Source of the DNA: Legionella cardiaca | GTDB taxonomy: Bacteria; Pseudomonadota; Gammaproteobacteria; Legionellales; Legionellaceae | Length of the DNA: 64,000 nt | Assembly (NCBI RefSeq): GCF_029026145.1 | Contig: NZ_CP119078.1 | Location: forward strand, 1,188,501 to 1,252,500 | Direction: 5' to 3' | In this document: positions 45,286-55,149 of the stretch, piece after piece | How positions within the stretch are numbered: position 1 is the first letter of the stretch | Layout: every line of letters starts with the position of its first letter | Notes under the pieces: model-generated | Told to the model about the DNA's origin: nothing | The model's database searches: none | What the model saw: only the letters and a program-made list of their open reading frames with translations | Translations under genes and position numbers: made by a program

Positions 45286-45723
45286 ATGTTAATAAATTTA
45301 AAAAGCATGGCAGCAAGTGCCGAGCCAGGGCATGTAAAACTAGAGTTGTTGGAAAGATTGCCCATACATGTCAAGTCACCTTGTGTGGTCAACTGCAAAT
45401 ATACGGTTGAGAAGCTCAATAATTATTATCTTTTAAATTTAGTTGTTGATTCTACATTAACTATAATTTGCCAGCGATGTCTAAAAGAGTTTAATTATCA
45501 ATACATTAATACAACCGCGTTAGCTGTTTGTTATTCAGACGAAATGGCTGAAAAGCTAATGGAGCAGTATGAATGTATAATTGCTAAAGACAATCAGGTA
45601 GATTTAAATGAGTTAGTGACGGATGAATTACATCTATATAGCCCAGAAGCACATCCTGAAATTACCTACTGTGATAGTGAAATTAATCGTTTTATTGTAG
45701 CTGATAACACAATAAAATCGTAA
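45286..45723 (+). CDS. yceD: YceD / DUF177 family protein
   Basis: 145 residues. The family is widespread and linked to 23S rRNA accumulation in plants and bacteria. It is seen by position directly before rpmF and by CQRCLKEF, typical of the Cys-containing core, with the acidic region [23 protein letters not shown] later. The protein is small and cytosolic. It opens the yceD-rpmF-plsX-fab cluster conserved across gammaproteobacteria. Confidence 0.88.
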   Translation: MLINLKSMAASAEPGHVKLELLERLPIHVKSPCVVNCKYTVEKLNNYYLLNLVVDSTLTIICQRCLKEFNYQYINTTALAVCYSDEMAEKLMEQYECIIAKDNQVDLNELVTDELHLYSPEAHPEITYCDSEINRFIVADNTIKS

Positions 45724-45739
45724 ATTATCGCTGTAACAC

Positions 45740-45768
45740 TTGGATTACCATTAAAAAATCGGTAATAT
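45740..45768 (+). promoter_or_regulatory. Possible rpmF promoter
   Basis: TTGGAT (45740-45745) and TAATAT (45763-45768) are 17 bases apart, ending 38 bases before the rpmF ATG. Confidence 0.45.
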
Positions 45769-45806
45769 TCCGCCCCAACGAATGCAAATTGTTTAGGAGT
45801 AATACA

Positions 45807-46007
45807 ATGGCTGTACAACAAAATAAGAAATCACGCTCACGTCGTGATATGCGTCGCTCGCACGATGCTTTAGGTTTACCTACATTATCAGTAGATCCTA
45901 CAACTGGTGAAACTCATCGACGTCACCACATTACCCCCGATGGTTACTATCGTGGCAAGAAAGTATTAGACAATCCTGAAAACGTTTACGAAGAAGATAA
46001 AGAGTAA
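45807..46007 (+). CDS. rpmF: 50S ribosomal protein L32
   Basis: 66 residues. The typical basic N-terminus [20 protein letters not shown] is followed by [21 protein letters not shown], matching the L32p family without the zinc Cys pairs. AGGAG stands 8 bases before the ATG at 45807; the in-frame start at 45789 precedes this site and is rejected. It lies 4 bases before plsX. Confidence 0.97.
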   Translation: MAVQQNKKSRSRRDMRRSHDALGLPTLSVDPTTGETHRRHHITPDGYYRGKKVLDNPENVYEEDKE

Positions 46008-46011
46008 TCGC

Positions 46012-47040
46012 TTGAAAAATATCACCATTGCTATCGATGCGATGGGCGGGGATCATGGTTTAAAAATTGTGATTCCTGCTTGTGTCCGTGCTGTTCGACA
46101 CAACCCTGATTTGAAGTTGTTGTTGGTTGGTGATCAAAATCAGGTAACTGCGCATCTAAAAAAATTTGGCGTTGCCAATAGTAATCAATTTTCTGTCATT
46201 CATGCTTCAGAAGTTGTTGCTATGGATGAACTTCCATCGCAGGCAATGCGTAACAAAAAAGACTCATCAATGCGCGTTGCTATCAATTTAGTGAAAGAGG
46301 GGCATGCACAGGCATGTGTGAGCGCAGGAAACACCGGCGCTTTGATGGCTACTGCCCGTTTTGTTTTAAAAACTTTGCCAGGTATAGACAGGCCTGCAAT
46401 TATTACAGAACTGCCTACCATGCAAGGGAAAACGCGTGTAATTGATCTTGGCGCAAACGTTGATTCATGTGCTGAGCATCTTTTTCAATTTGCTGTAATG
46501 GGTTCTGCTCTTATTCAGGCTGTTGACAAAAAAACCAATCCAAAAATTGCTTTGCTCAATATTGGTGTCGAAGAAATTAAAGGAAATGATCAAGTTAAGC
46601 GTACAGCTCATATGCTGGCTGAATGTAGTTTAATGAATTATGTTGGCTATGTAGAAGGTGATCAGTTCTATTCTGGACAGGTTGATTTGGTGGTTTGCGA
46701 TGGCTTTGTGGGCAATGTTGCTTTGAAAGCTAGCGAAGGTTTAGCTAAATTGATGATTTCTGTTCTTAAAGAAGCATTTTCGCAAAACGTTCTTACCAAA
46801 TTTGTGGGATTACTCGCGAAGCCTGCTCTAGGTCATTTAAAAAAACGCATGGATCCAGCTCGATATAATGGAGCTAGTATGCTTGGTTTAAATGGTATTG
46901 TGGTTAAAAGTCATGGCGGAGCCAGTGACATAGCTTTTGAATATGCTATTGAAGAGGCGGTTCGTCAGGTAAAAAATAATGTGGTCGATTTAGTTCGCGA
47001 TCAAATTACTGACTTTATCAATCAAGGTTTATTACTATGA
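46012..47040 (+). CDS. plsX: Phosphate acyltransferase PlsX
   Basis: 342 residues. PlsX makes acyl-phosphate from acyl-ACP for phospholipid synthesis. Signatures are [20 protein letters not shown] and GFVGNVALK. The start is TTG at 46012, only 4 bases after rpmF; the next ATG is inside the conserved DAMGGD motif, so a TTG start is necessary. Its stop overlaps the fabH ATG (ATGA). Confidence 0.96.
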   Translation: MKNITIAIDAMGGDHGLKIVIPACVRAVRHNPDLKLLLVGDQNQVTAHLKKFGVANSNQFSVIHASEVVAMDELPSQAMRNKKDSSMRVAINLVKEGHAQACVSAGNTGALMATARFVLKTLPGIDRPAIITELPTMQGKTRVIDLGANVDSCAEHLFQFAVMGSALIQAVDKKTNPKIALLNIGVEEIKGNDQVKRTAHMLAECSLMNYVGYVEGDQFYSGQVDLVVCDGFVGNVALKASEGLAKLMISVLKEAFSQNVLTKFVGLLAKPALGHLKKRMDPARYNGASMLGLNGIVVKSHGGASDIAFEYAIEEAVRQVKNNVVDLVRDQITDFINQGLLL

Positions 47041-47990
47041 AAAATGCCGTTATTAATGGAACAGGCAGTTATTTACCTGAGCGATTTGTTACTAATCAAG
47101 AATTAGAATCCAGTCTAGATACTAGTCATGAGTGGATTTATACACGAACGGGTATTAGTAGTCGGCACGTTGCGTCCCCACACGAAACAACTTCATTTAT
47201 GGCTTCTCAAGCAGCAATAAAGGCACTTGCCGCTTCAGATATCGAGGCTGATGATATTGATTTGATTTTAGTTGCTACGTGTACTCCTAATCATTTTTTT
47301 CCCAGTATGGCTTGCCATGTGCAGCATGCGCTAAAGATAAAACGGCCTATTCCAGCGTTTGATGTCAGTGCGGCATGTAGTGGTTTTGTTTATGCTATGG
47401 ATATTGCAAAACAATATATTGGCACTGGAAGTGCCAAGCACGTTTTGGTGGTGGGTAGTGAAAGTATGTCTCGTGCTTTGGATTGGACCGATAGGACGAC
47501 GTGTGTGTTATTCGGTGACGGTGCGGGTGCGGTTATTTTAAGTGCGAGTGATAAGCCAGGTATCTTGGCAAGCACACTTCATGCTTCGCATGATGCTGAT
47601 GGATTGTTAACTCTCCCAAATTATGCATCTCTTGATGAAAAAGCTTTCATTGGTATGCGGGGTAATGAAGTTTTTAAGATTGCCGTGAACATTATGGGAG
47701 ATATCGTTGATGAAGTCCTGCAAACTTGTCATTTACAAAAATCAGATATAAATTGGCTAATTCCTCATCAGGCTAATATCCGAATTATTCAAGCAATTGC
47801 CAAAAAATTAAATCTTTCTATGTCGCAAGTTATTGTGACTATTGAAAAGCAAGGTAATACTTCAGCAGCCTCTATTCCTTTGGCGCTGGACTACTCAATC
47901 CGAGAAAACCGTATTAAGCGCGGTGATTTGCTTTTACTAGAGTCTTTCGGCGGAGGAATGACTTGGGGTGCAATGGTTGTTCGTTATTAA
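47037..47990 (+). CDS. fabH: 3-oxoacyl-ACP synthase III
   Basis: 317 residues. FabH starts fatty-acid synthesis by condensing acetyl-CoA with malonyl-ACP. The Cys-His-Asn triad is present: C114 in [11 protein letters not shown], His in PHQANIRI and Asn in GNTSAASIP. Length and order in plsX-fabH-fabD are normal. Translation is coupled to plsX. Confidence 0.97.
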   Translation: MKNAVINGTGSYLPERFVTNQELESSLDTSHEWIYTRTGISSRHVASPHETTSFMASQAAIKALAASDIEADDIDLILVATCTPNHFFPSMACHVQHALKIKRPIPAFDVSAACSGFVYAMDIAKQYIGTGSAKHVLVVGSESMSRALDWTDRTTCVLFGDGAGAVILSASDKPGILASTLHASHDADGLLTLPNYASLDEKAFIGMRGNEVFKIAVNIMGDIVDEVLQTCHLQKSDINWLIPHQANIRIIQAIAKKLNLSMSQVIVTIEKQGNTSAASIPLALDYSIRENRIKRGDLLLLESFGGGMTWGAMVVRY

Positions 47991-48017
47991 GTAGACTGCT
48001 TGTTGGAGTTATAATTA

Positions 48018-48968
48018 ATGATTAATTCTGCATTTATCTTTCCTGGTCAAGGTTCTCAATTCGTCGGCATGTTATCTGAACTTGCTGCCAGGTATCCTCT
48101 AATTCAGGACTTATTTTCCCTCGTTTCTGACAAAGTCGGTTATGATTTATGGCAATTGACCCAAGAAGGGCCGGAGTCAATATTAAATCAAACTGAAAAC
48201 ACTCAGGTGGCTATGCTTACTGCTGATGTCGCCGTGTTTAAGCTTTTACAAAAATTAGGTGTTGAACAAGCTCAAATAATGGCTGGGCATAGCCTGGGTG
48301 AATATGCCGCTTTAGTTTGTGCTAATGCGATTAGTTTGACTGATGCTGCACAACTTGTAGCTAAACGTGGCCAATTAATGCAGGAATATGTTCCATTGGG
48401 ACAAGGCGCTATGGCCGCGATAGTTGGATTGACTGATGAACAGGTTGATGCAATTTGCAGGCAAGCCAGCGATTCAAAATATCAAGTAACACCAGCTAAC
48501 TATAATGCTATAGGACAAGTGGTTATTGCTGGACATATTGAAGCAGTCGAAAAGGCTTTAGTGCTTGCTGAGGATATGGATGCTCGCATGGCGAAAATTA
48601 TACCTGTGAGTGTGCCCTGTCATTGTCCATTACTGGTTAATGCTGCTAATGCGTTTGCAGAGTATCTCGAGCGTGCGAATTTTAAAACACCGGAGATTGC
48701 AGTAATATCAAACGTTGATTTAAGTATTTATAAATCACCTGAGCAAATGCGTCTTATGCTAAAAGAGCAGCTCTATAGCCCCGTGCGATGGGTTGAGACA
48801 ATCCAGTTGATGAAAAAGCGTGGTATTGAACGAGTTATTGAGTGCGGGCCAGGTAAAGTATTAAGTGGCCTAGTTAAACGCATTGATAAAAGTTTGACAG
48901 CAATTAGTATTAACGATAATGCAAGTTTAGAGCAGGCTTTATCGCAATTACTTGAAAAATCTTATTAA
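48018..48968 (+). CDS. fabD: Malonyl-CoA:ACP transacylase
   Basis: 316 residues. FabD moves malonyl groups from CoA to ACP. It has FPGQGSQFVGM, the nucleophile S92 in GHSLGEYAAL, and VSVPCHCPLL with the catalytic His. A GGAG site stands about 10 bases upstream. It lies between fabH and fabG as in E. coli. Confidence 0.97.
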   Translation: MINSAFIFPGQGSQFVGMLSELAARYPLIQDLFSLVSDKVGYDLWQLTQEGPESILNQTENTQVAMLTADVAVFKLLQKLGVEQAQIMAGHSLGEYAALVCANAISLTDAAQLVAKRGQLMQEYVPLGQGAMAAIVGLTDEQVDAICRQASDSKYQVTPANYNAIGQVVIAGHIEAVEKALVLAEDMDARMAKIIPVSVPCHCPLLVNAANAFAEYLERANFKTPEIAVISNVDLSIYKSPEQMRLMLKEQLYSPVRWVETIQLMKKRGIERVIECGPGKVLSGLVKRIDKSLTAISINDNASLEQALSQLLEKSY

Positions 48969-48977
48969 GGATCTTGC

Positions 48978-49724
48978 ATGGGAAATTTACAAGGCAAAAT
49001 TGCGCTGGTTACTGGTGCCAGTAGGGGGATTGGTAAGGCAATTGCCTTAAATCTGGCAAAAAAAGGTGCTTACGTAATTGGAACTGCTACTACAGAGTCA
49101 GGCGCTGAGAGCATTACCGCGTTATTCGCGCAAGAAAATTTACAAGGGGAAGGAAAAATCCTTGATGTAACAAGCAGAGAGGGTGTGGATAATTTAATGA
49201 CAGAACTTTCCGACTCAGAAAAAGTTCCCTCCATTTTAGTTAACAATGCAGGTATTACCTGCGATAATCTACTCTTAAGAATGGACGACGAAGAGTGGTA
49301 TAAAGTTATAGAAACTAATTTAAGTGCTATATTTCGATTAAGTAAAGCTTGTCTTAAGCCAATGTTTCGTGCACGATGGGGACGTATTATCAGTATTGGT
49401 TCTGTTGTGGGAGCCAGTGGTAATTCTGGGCAGGCGAACTATACTGCAGCAAAGGCAGGTGTGACAGGGTTTACAAAATCACTTGCACAGGAAATTGGAA
49501 GTCGCAACATTACTGTTAATGTGGTAGCCCCGGGTTTTATTGATACTGATATGACAAGTGCTTTGCCCGATATGGTAAAGGAAGAAATGCTTAAACGAAT
49601 TCCCATGAAGCGTTTGGGAACTGCAGAAGATGTTGCCGAAGCAGTTGCTTTCTTAGCTTCTGATAGTGCAAATTATATTACAGGTGCAACCATCCATGTA
49701 AATGGTGGGATGTACATGGATTAA
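48978..49724 (+). CDS. fabG: 3-oxoacyl-ACP reductase
   Basis: 248 residues, NADPH-dependent SDR for the first reduction step of chain elongation. It has TGASRGIGKAIA, NNAGIT, and the catalytic Y155 and K159 in ANYTAAKAG, with the ending GGMYMD typical of FabG. AAGGAT lies before the ATG, 9 bases after fabD. Confidence 0.97.
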   Translation: MGNLQGKIALVTGASRGIGKAIALNLAKKGAYVIGTATTESGAESITALFAQENLQGEGKILDVTSREGVDNLMTELSDSEKVPSILVNNAGITCDNLLLRMDDEEWYKVIETNLSAIFRLSKACLKPMFRARWGRIISIGSVVGASGNSGQANYTAAKAGVTGFTKSLAQEIGSRNITVNVVAPGFIDTDMTSALPDMVKEEMLKRIPMKRLGTAEDVAEAVAFLASDSANYITGATIHVNGGMYMD

Positions 49725-49748
49725 ATAGGCTTGCGTTCTTTGTATAAT
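49721..49748 (+). promoter_or_regulatory. Possible acpP promoter
   Basis: TATAAT (49743-49748) lies about 50 bases before acpP, with TTAAAT 16 bases upstream as a weak -35. A separate acpP promoter is common because ACP is needed in large amounts. Confidence 0.35.
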
Positions 49749-49799
49749 TGAATAAACTAGCCTACAGAAATTTTTTTAACCGAAGAGGAAATACAAGTT

Positions 49800-50048
49800 A
49801 TGAGTACAGTTGAAGAACGAGTTCGCAAGATTGTTATTGAGCAATTGGGCGTTAAAGATGAAGAGTTGAAAAATGACGCATCGTTTGTTGATGACTTAGG
49901 TGCAGACTCACTTGATACTGTGGAATTAGTGATGGCTCTGGAAGAAGAGTTTGAAACTGAAATTCCAGATGAAAAAGCTGAGAAAATTACTACTATTCAA
50001 GAAGCTATTGATTACATCGAATCAAATCTTAATAAAGAAGAAGCTTGA
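49800..50048 (+). CDS. acpP: Acyl carrier protein
   Basis: 82 residues, acidic. It carries growing acyl chains on 4'-phosphopantetheine attached to S37 in [12 protein letters not shown]. All conserved helices are present ([25 protein letters not shown]). It is followed by fabF within 20 bases. Confidence 0.98.
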   Translation: MSTVEERVRKIVIEQLGVKDEELKNDASFVDDLGADSLDTVELVMALEEEFETEIPDEKAEKITTIQEAIDYIESNLNKEEA

Positions 50049-50067
50049 TAACTTCAAGGAGTTTTCA

Positions 50068-51306
50068 TTGACTAAGCGGCGTGTTGTTATTACCGGCATG
50101 GGGATGATTACCCCAGTCGGTTTAAATGTAGAGCAAACCTGGCAAAATATTTTAGCAGGTAAAAGTGGTGTCGGAATGGTTGAAGGGTTCGATACAACAG
50201 ATTATCCGACAAAAATTTGGGCTAAGGTTAAAAACTTTAATATTGAAAACCACGTGCCGCTTAAAGAAGCTCGCAAGATGGATGTATTTACCCAATACGG
50301 CATGGCGGCTGCAGATGAGGCGCTGGCTGATTCGGGTTTGGTTATTGATGAGCAGCTTTCTTTACGAGCTGGCGTCGCTGTTGGTGCTGGAATCGGTGGT
50401 ATTGAAACCATTACCAACAACCAGGATAGATTAGTGGCAGGCGGACCACGTAAAGTATCGCCATTTTTTATTCCTGCTGGCATTATCAACATGGTTGCAG
50501 GACAGATTTCAATTAAACATAAATTGAAAGGCCCAAATATTTCTGTGGTAACTGCTTGTACAACAGGCACACATAACATTGGTTTGGCAGGACGTATGAT
50601 TGCCTATGGTGATGCTGATGTTATGATCTGCGGTGGTGCAGAAATGACAACAACCCCTTTGTGCCTTGCTGGTTTTTCGGCTGTTCGTTCATTATCGAAG
50701 CGAAATGATGAACCAGAAAAAGCCTCCCGTCCCTGGGATAAAGATCGCGATGGATTTGTGATGGGCGAGGGTGCTGGTATATTAATTCTTGAAGAATATG
50801 AGCATGCAAAAGCTCGAGGTGCCAAAATTTATGCAGAACTAGTTGGTTTTGGAATGTCTGGGGATGCCTATCATATTACTGCCCCAGATGAGGATGCAGA
50901 TGGTGCTACTCGTGCAATGGAAGCAGCAGTTAATGATGCCGGACTTGATATTAGTGCGATTGATTACATTAATGCCCACGGAACATCAACGTATTTAAAT
51001 GATTTAAACGAAACAAAAGCTGTAAAACGTCTATTTAAAGACCACGCTTATGAGTTGGCAATTAGCTCAACCAAGTCCATGACTGGGCATTTATTAGGAG
51101 CAGCAGGAGCAGTTGAAGCTATTTTTAGTATTCTTGCCATTAAAGATCAGGTAGCACCTCCAACAATCAATTTAGATAACCCGGACGAAGATTGTGATTT
51201 AAATTACGTGCCACATAAGCCGCAAGAAAGGCGAATTGATATTGCGTTAAGTAATTCGCTTGGATTTGGCGGCACTAACGGAAGCTTGATATTTAAGCGT
51301 GTATAA
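50068..51306 (+). CDS. fabF: 3-oxoacyl-ACP synthase II
   Basis: 412 residues. FabF elongates acyl-ACP and has a role in temperature control of unsaturated fatty acids. It has C164 in [11 protein letters not shown] and the His pair in [11 protein letters not shown] and [16 protein letters not shown] set the start at TTG 50068: AAGGAG is 7 bases upstream and [11 protein letters not shown] is the family N-terminus. Longer in-frame starts lie inside acpP and lack support. Confidence 0.96.
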   Translation: MTKRRVVITGMGMITPVGLNVEQTWQNILAGKSGVGMVEGFDTTDYPTKIWAKVKNFNIENHVPLKEARKMDVFTQYGMAAADEALADSGLVIDEQLSLRAGVAVGAGIGGIETITNNQDRLVAGGPRKVSPFFIPAGIINMVAGQISIKHKLKGPNISVVTACTTGTHNIGLAGRMIAYGDADVMICGGAEMTTTPLCLAGFSAVRSLSKRNDEPEKASRPWDKDRDGFVMGEGAGILILEEYEHAKARGAKIYAELVGFGMSGDAYHITAPDEDADGATRAMEAAVNDAGLDISAIDYINAHGTSTYLNDLNETKAVKRLFKDHAYELAISSTKSMTGHLLGAAGAVEAIFSILAIKDQVAPPTINLDNPDEDCDLNYVPHKPQERRIDIALSNSLGFGGTNGSLIFKRV

Positions 51307-52299
51307 ATGAGAGGTTGGTTACGCTTTGTTTTACTGAGCTCTATTATTCTCAGTTTCGTTAGCTTCTCAATAGTTGGTTATCAACTCTATTTATTGTTTA
51401 CAAAACCGATGGCTGGTGGAAAACCAGTCATCGTTTCAATTAATAAAAATACCTCAGCTTCTGCATTTGTTCATACTTTAAAATCTAAACATCTCATTGA
51501 ATCTCCTCGTTTATTTTTGGCATTTATTCGTGCAAAAGGGCTTGCCCCTCAATTAAAAGCCGGGATCTATGAGGCACTTCCAGGGGAAACTGCTATCCAA
51601 TTTCTTGAAAAAGTAGTTACAGGCAATGTACTCGTTGAATCGTTCAGCATAATAGAAGGAACAACGCTTAGTCAGGTTAAAGCTAATTTAATTAGTGCAC
51701 AATATTTAAAATATGATGTAAATGATTGGTTGGTTATTAGAACTCAGAATTCTAATTTAGAAGGCTTGCTGTTAGCCGATACGTATCACTATGATGCAGG
51801 TAGTGATGCTAAACACTTGTTATTACTTGCAAATCAAAATTTATTGCAATATTTAGACGATTGTTGGAAAAATCGGACTCCCGGATTACCGTATAAGTCT
51901 TCTTATGAATTATTAATTGCTGCCTCGATTCTGGAAAAGGAAAGTTCTATTCCTGAGGAAAGAAAATTAATTTCTGGTGTAGTCGCTAATCGTCTGAAAA
52001 AAAACATGCCTTTACAAATGGATCCTACTGTGATTTATGCTTTAGGACCAAATTATCATGGCAAATTGTCCCATAATGATATGGCCGTGGCTTCTCCCTA
52101 CAACACTTACCGTTATCGTGGATTACCGCCTGGCCCCATAGCAATGGTAGGTAAGGATGCAATTGATGCTGCTGCTCATCCACAGGCAACCGATTACCTT
52201 TATTTTGTAGCAAAAGGTGATGGTTCTCATCATTTTTCAGTGACCTATGAAGAGCAAAAAAAAGCAATATCTCGTTATCGAAATAAGGGACCATCATGA
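51307..52299 (+). CDS. mltG: Endolytic murein transglycosylase MltG
   Basis: 330 residues, with an N-terminal TM helix (about residues 7-29) and a periplasmic YceG domain. It has IEGTTLSQV (LysM-like part), ILEKESSIPEERKLISGVVANRL with the catalytic Glu, and LQMDPTVIYALG. MltG cuts nascent glycan strands and sets chain length. The ATG immediately follows the fabF stop, and the 3' end overlaps tmk by 4 bases. Confidence 0.96.
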   Translation: MRGWLRFVLLSSIILSFVSFSIVGYQLYLLFTKPMAGGKPVIVSINKNTSASAFVHTLKSKHLIESPRLFLAFIRAKGLAPQLKAGIYEALPGETAIQFLEKVVTGNVLVESFSIIEGTTLSQVKANLISAQYLKYDVNDWLVIRTQNSNLEGLLLADTYHYDAGSDAKHLLLLANQNLLQYLDDCWKNRTPGLPYKSSYELLIAASILEKESSIPEERKLISGVVANRLKKNMPLQMDPTVIYALGPNYHGKLSHNDMAVASPYNTYRYRGLPPGPIAMVGKDAIDAAAHPQATDYLYFVAKGDGSHHFSVTYEEQKKAISRYRNKGPS

Positions 52300-52937
52300 C
52301 AAAACGCGGCCGTTTTATCGTTGTTGAGGGTCTTGAAGGAGCAGGCAAGTCAACTGCTATCCAGACTATTAAAGAATACTTAGAAAGCTTTCTTCCCGAG
52401 ATTTTATTAACTCGTGAGCCAGGTGGCACAAGGGTAGGTGAAATCATACGGAAACTCATTAAAGAGAAAATTAATGAAGAAACGTTAGACGCTCGTGCTG
52501 AATTGTTATTGTTTTATGCAGCAAGAGTGCAACTGTTAGAACAAGTGATTTATCCAGCGCTAAATAGGGGGCAATGGGTACTGGCCGATCGTTTTGAATT
52601 GTCCACTTATGCCTATCAAGGAGGAGGTCGGCATCTTGATGAGAACATGATTTCAGCCCTATCTTCGTTTTGTTTAAAAGATTTTAAGCCCGATCTGGTT
52701 ATTTTTTTAGATATTGATCCAGAACAGGGTATGCATCGAGTAAAACAGCGTGGAGCTACTGATCGCATGGAGGAAGAGGCATTGTCATTTTTTACTGATG
52801 TCTATAATAGTTATCATCGAATGATCAAGACAATGGATAATGTAGTTTGTATAGATGCTAGCCAACCATTAGAAATGGTGCAAAAATCCATAATTATGCA
52901 ACTTCAAACGTTCATAGCCCATAATGCAATCGCTTAA
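52296..52937 (+). CDS. tmk: Thymidylate kinase
   Basis: 213 residues. It phosphorylates dTMP to dTDP. The P-loop GLEGAGKST is at residues 12-20, TREPGGTRVGE is the conserved substrate loop, ADRFELSTYAYQGGGR corresponds to the DRx motif, and DPEQGMHRVKQRG gives the LID region. It is coupled to mltG (ATGA overlap) and overlaps holB by 14 bases. Confidence 0.97.
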   Translation: MTKRGRFIVVEGLEGAGKSTAIQTIKEYLESFLPEILLTREPGGTRVGEIIRKLIKEKINEETLDARAELLLFYAARVQLLEQVIYPALNRGQWVLADRFELSTYAYQGGGRHLDENMISALSSFCLKDFKPDLVIFLDIDPEQGMHRVKQRGATDRMEEEALSFFTDVYNSYHRMIKTMDNVVCIDASQPLEMVQKSIIMQLQTFIAHNAIA

Positions 52938-53844
52938 ATCTATGGAAACTACCTACGCTGACTGGTGGGAGCAATTTTCTACTATTAATAGACGTCAGCG
53001 CTTCCCTCATGCCCTGCTATTAATTGGCTCTCAACATGCAGGTATTATTGATTTTTCTTACAAAATGGCTACCGCGTTACTCTGTGCTCAAGAAGAAAAA
53101 CCCTGCGGGGAATGTAAATCCTGTCGCTTAATGCGCTCAAAAGAGCATCCTGATTTATATTATTTACAACCTGAAAAAGCAGGCGGGATCATAAAGATAG
53201 ATCAAATTAGGGAGTTACAGACTGTTGTATATAATTCGCCACAACTGGGTGACAAGCGTCTTATTATTATTCATCCTGCTGAAAAAATGAATGCTGCTGC
53301 TGCAAATGCTCTATTGAAACTACTTGAAGAGCCCCCGGAGTGTGTTATTTTTGTATTGATTGTTGAGCAGCTTAGCACTGTATTGCCGACGATATTGAGT
53401 CGATGCCAACAGTGGCACCTCTCACGCACTGAATCGTTACCTGTTGATTATTTGGCAATTGGCGAATGTTATACACCTGAAAGTGAACGGGGGAAAATTT
53501 TTAGCGAACTGCATACTATTCTCGGTGACTTACAGAATTTGGTAAGCCAAAAGATTTCGGTCTGTGGTTTGGCAGCAAAATGGGCCGCCTATGAATTAAA
53601 TGATTTAATTTGGCTAATGTACTTAATTAATTCACAAATGCTTTACTATCATTTAATTGGTCTCTCTGAAGAGAAAAGTTCAACCAAACCATTGCAACAT
53701 TTGTCGAAGTATTTTAAGCCGCCGCAATTGTTCCATCAAATAGATGAATTAAATAGCATTATAAGAAAATTAAATCAGAATACTTCCATCAATCAGCTAT
53801 TGGTCTTAGAAAACCTATTATTAGGCTACTGCGCTATAAATTAA
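52924..53844 (+). CDS. holB: DNA polymerase III delta' subunit
   Basis: 306 residues. Delta' is the stator of the clamp loader. The N-terminal AAA+ fold has FPHALLLIGSQHAG (degenerate P-loop, as usual), zinc cysteines in CAQEEKPCGECKSC, IDQIRELQ, and AANALLKLLEEPP with the SRC motif (LSRCQQW). The start at 52924 overlaps tmk; an ATG at 52942 is an alternative. The tmk-holB-pilZ-tatD order is common in this class. Confidence 0.93.
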   Translation: MQSLKSMETTYADWWEQFSTINRRQRFPHALLLIGSQHAGIIDFSYKMATALLCAQEEKPCGECKSCRLMRSKEHPDLYYLQPEKAGGIIKIDQIRELQTVVYNSPQLGDKRLIIIHPAEKMNAAAANALLKLLEEPPECVIFVLIVEQLSTVLPTILSRCQQWHLSRTESLPVDYLAIGECYTPESERGKIFSELHTILGDLQNLVSQKISVCGLAAKWAAYELNDLIWLMYLINSQMLYYHLIGLSEEKSSTKPLQHLSKYFKPPQLFHQIDELNSIIRKLNQNTSINQLLVLENLLLGYCAIN

Positions 53845-53915
53845 TCTTTACAGAACTTGAAGTCGTTCTTTTATAAGATAAAATATTTCCCGGATAATTA
53901 ATGGATTACTAAATC

Positions 53916-54257
53916 ATGTCTACCACAGACCAAAAGATAAGCTGTTCTTTTAATGATAAAAACTCACTGTATCTTGCCTATATGCCATTTATTGAAAATG
54001 GCGGATTATTTATTCGAAACTATCAACATATTAAGCCAGGAACTTTTGTTATTTTGTGTATCTCTTTATTGAAGGAACCCCTAAACTATAAAATAAGGGC
54101 TAAAGTTATCTGGTCCACGCCAACTGGCGCTTTAGGGAATAGAGTTGCAGGGATTGGTTTACAATTTGTGGATGAAAATCATCAAGATTTTAGTAATAAA
54201 ATAGAGACGTATCTCGCTAACATGCTAGAATCAATACATGCTACTGATACTATGTAA
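53916..54257 (+). CDS. pilZ: PilZ-domain protein (type IV pilus assembly PilZ)
   Basis: 113 residues. It is the short PilZ-type domain placed between holB and tatD exactly as in Pseudomonas, where PilZ is needed for type IV pilus assembly. Like that protein it lacks a clear RxxxR c-di-GMP motif at the N-terminus. NGGLFIRNYQHIKPGTFVIL and NRVAGIGLQFVD replace the usual D/NxSxxG core in part. It probably acts through protein contacts, not c-di-GMP binding. Confidence 0.85.
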   Translation: MSTTDQKISCSFNDKNSLYLAYMPFIENGGLFIRNYQHIKPGTFVILCISLLKEPLNYKIRAKVIWSTPTGALGNRVAGIGLQFVDENHQDFSNKIETYLANMLESIHATDTM

Positions 54258-54262
54258 AAAAT

Positions 54263-55081
54263 ATGCTTGTTGATTCACATTGTCATCTCAATTTCATTGA
54301 TTTAACCGATTTTAACAATGAGTTAGCTAATGTCATCATTGCTGCTAAGGAAAATGACGTTAAACATTTCCTGTGTGTTTGTGTTGAACTCAGTGATTAT
54401 CCTATATTATGCAAATTGGCGGATAAGTATACGGACATTAGTATTTCTGTTGGGCTTCATCCTAACAGTGCAGTCGCCAGGGAGCCAGATGTGAGGACCT
54501 TGTGTCAACTCGCAGAACATCCTGCCTGCATTGCTATTGGTGAGACTGGGCTTGATTATTACCGCACTGAAAGTGTTCAGGCTCAAGAGCAGCAAAGAGA
54601 ACGATTTCGTACGCATATTCATGCTGCATTGAGCTCTTCTAAACCACTAATTATTCATACACGTCAGGCAGCAGAGGATACGTTACTGTTGATGAGGGAG
54701 GAGAGGGCAAGTGAGGTAGGAGGGGTAATGCATTGTTTTGCTGAGGATTGGGATATTGCTCAGCGTGCTTTGGATTTGAATTTCTATATTTCTTTATCCG
54801 GTATTTTGACTTTTAAAAATGCCACAAATTTGCATGAGGTGGCTAAAAAAGTCCCTATGAATCGGCTATTAATTGAAACCGATTCTCCTTATCTCGCCCC
54901 AGTTCCCTATCGCGGTAAGCAAAATCATCCTGCTCTAGTTAAGCACGTGGCTATGGCATTAAGTGAGTTACGACAAGTAACCTATGAAGAAATTGCTCAA
55001 CAAACAACAGATAATTTTTATCGGTGCTTCAATTTGTCGCCTGATTTAAAAACTCCGCTAAATGAGGGTTTCCCGCCTTAA
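54263..55081 (+). CDS. TatD-family metal-dependent deoxyribonuclease
   Basis: 272 residues of the YcfH/TatD amidohydrolase superfamily. Metal ligands are seen in VDSHCHLNF, SVGLHPNS, IGETGLDYYR, IIHTRQA, GVMHCFAED and IETDSPYLAP. Family members are 3'-5' exonucleases with a role in DNA repair or fragmentation. It starts 5 bases after pilZ and ends the fab-mltG-tmk-holB-pilZ run. Confidence 0.95.
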   Translation: MLVDSHCHLNFIDLTDFNNELANVIIAAKENDVKHFLCVCVELSDYPILCKLADKYTDISISVGLHPNSAVAREPDVRTLCQLAEHPACIAIGETGLDYYRTESVQAQEQQRERFRTHIHAALSSSKPLIIHTRQAAEDTLLLMREERASEVGGVMHCFAEDWDIAQRALDLNFYISLSGILTFKNATNLHEVAKKVPMNRLLIETDSPYLAPVPYRGKQNHPALVKHVAMALSELRQVTYEEIAQQTTDNFYRCFNLSPDLKTPLNEGFPP

Positions 55082-55149
55082 TTCTTTTTAACACGCTCTC
55101 AATCCAACTTAACATTCTGGCTCGTTATCCTTGAAACAGCTGCGCCATT

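Noticed and set aside
49951..50067. Longer start of fabF inside acpP
   Set aside because: The added residues are a frame-shifted reading of acpP and unlike any FabF. TTG 50068 has a proper ribosome site.
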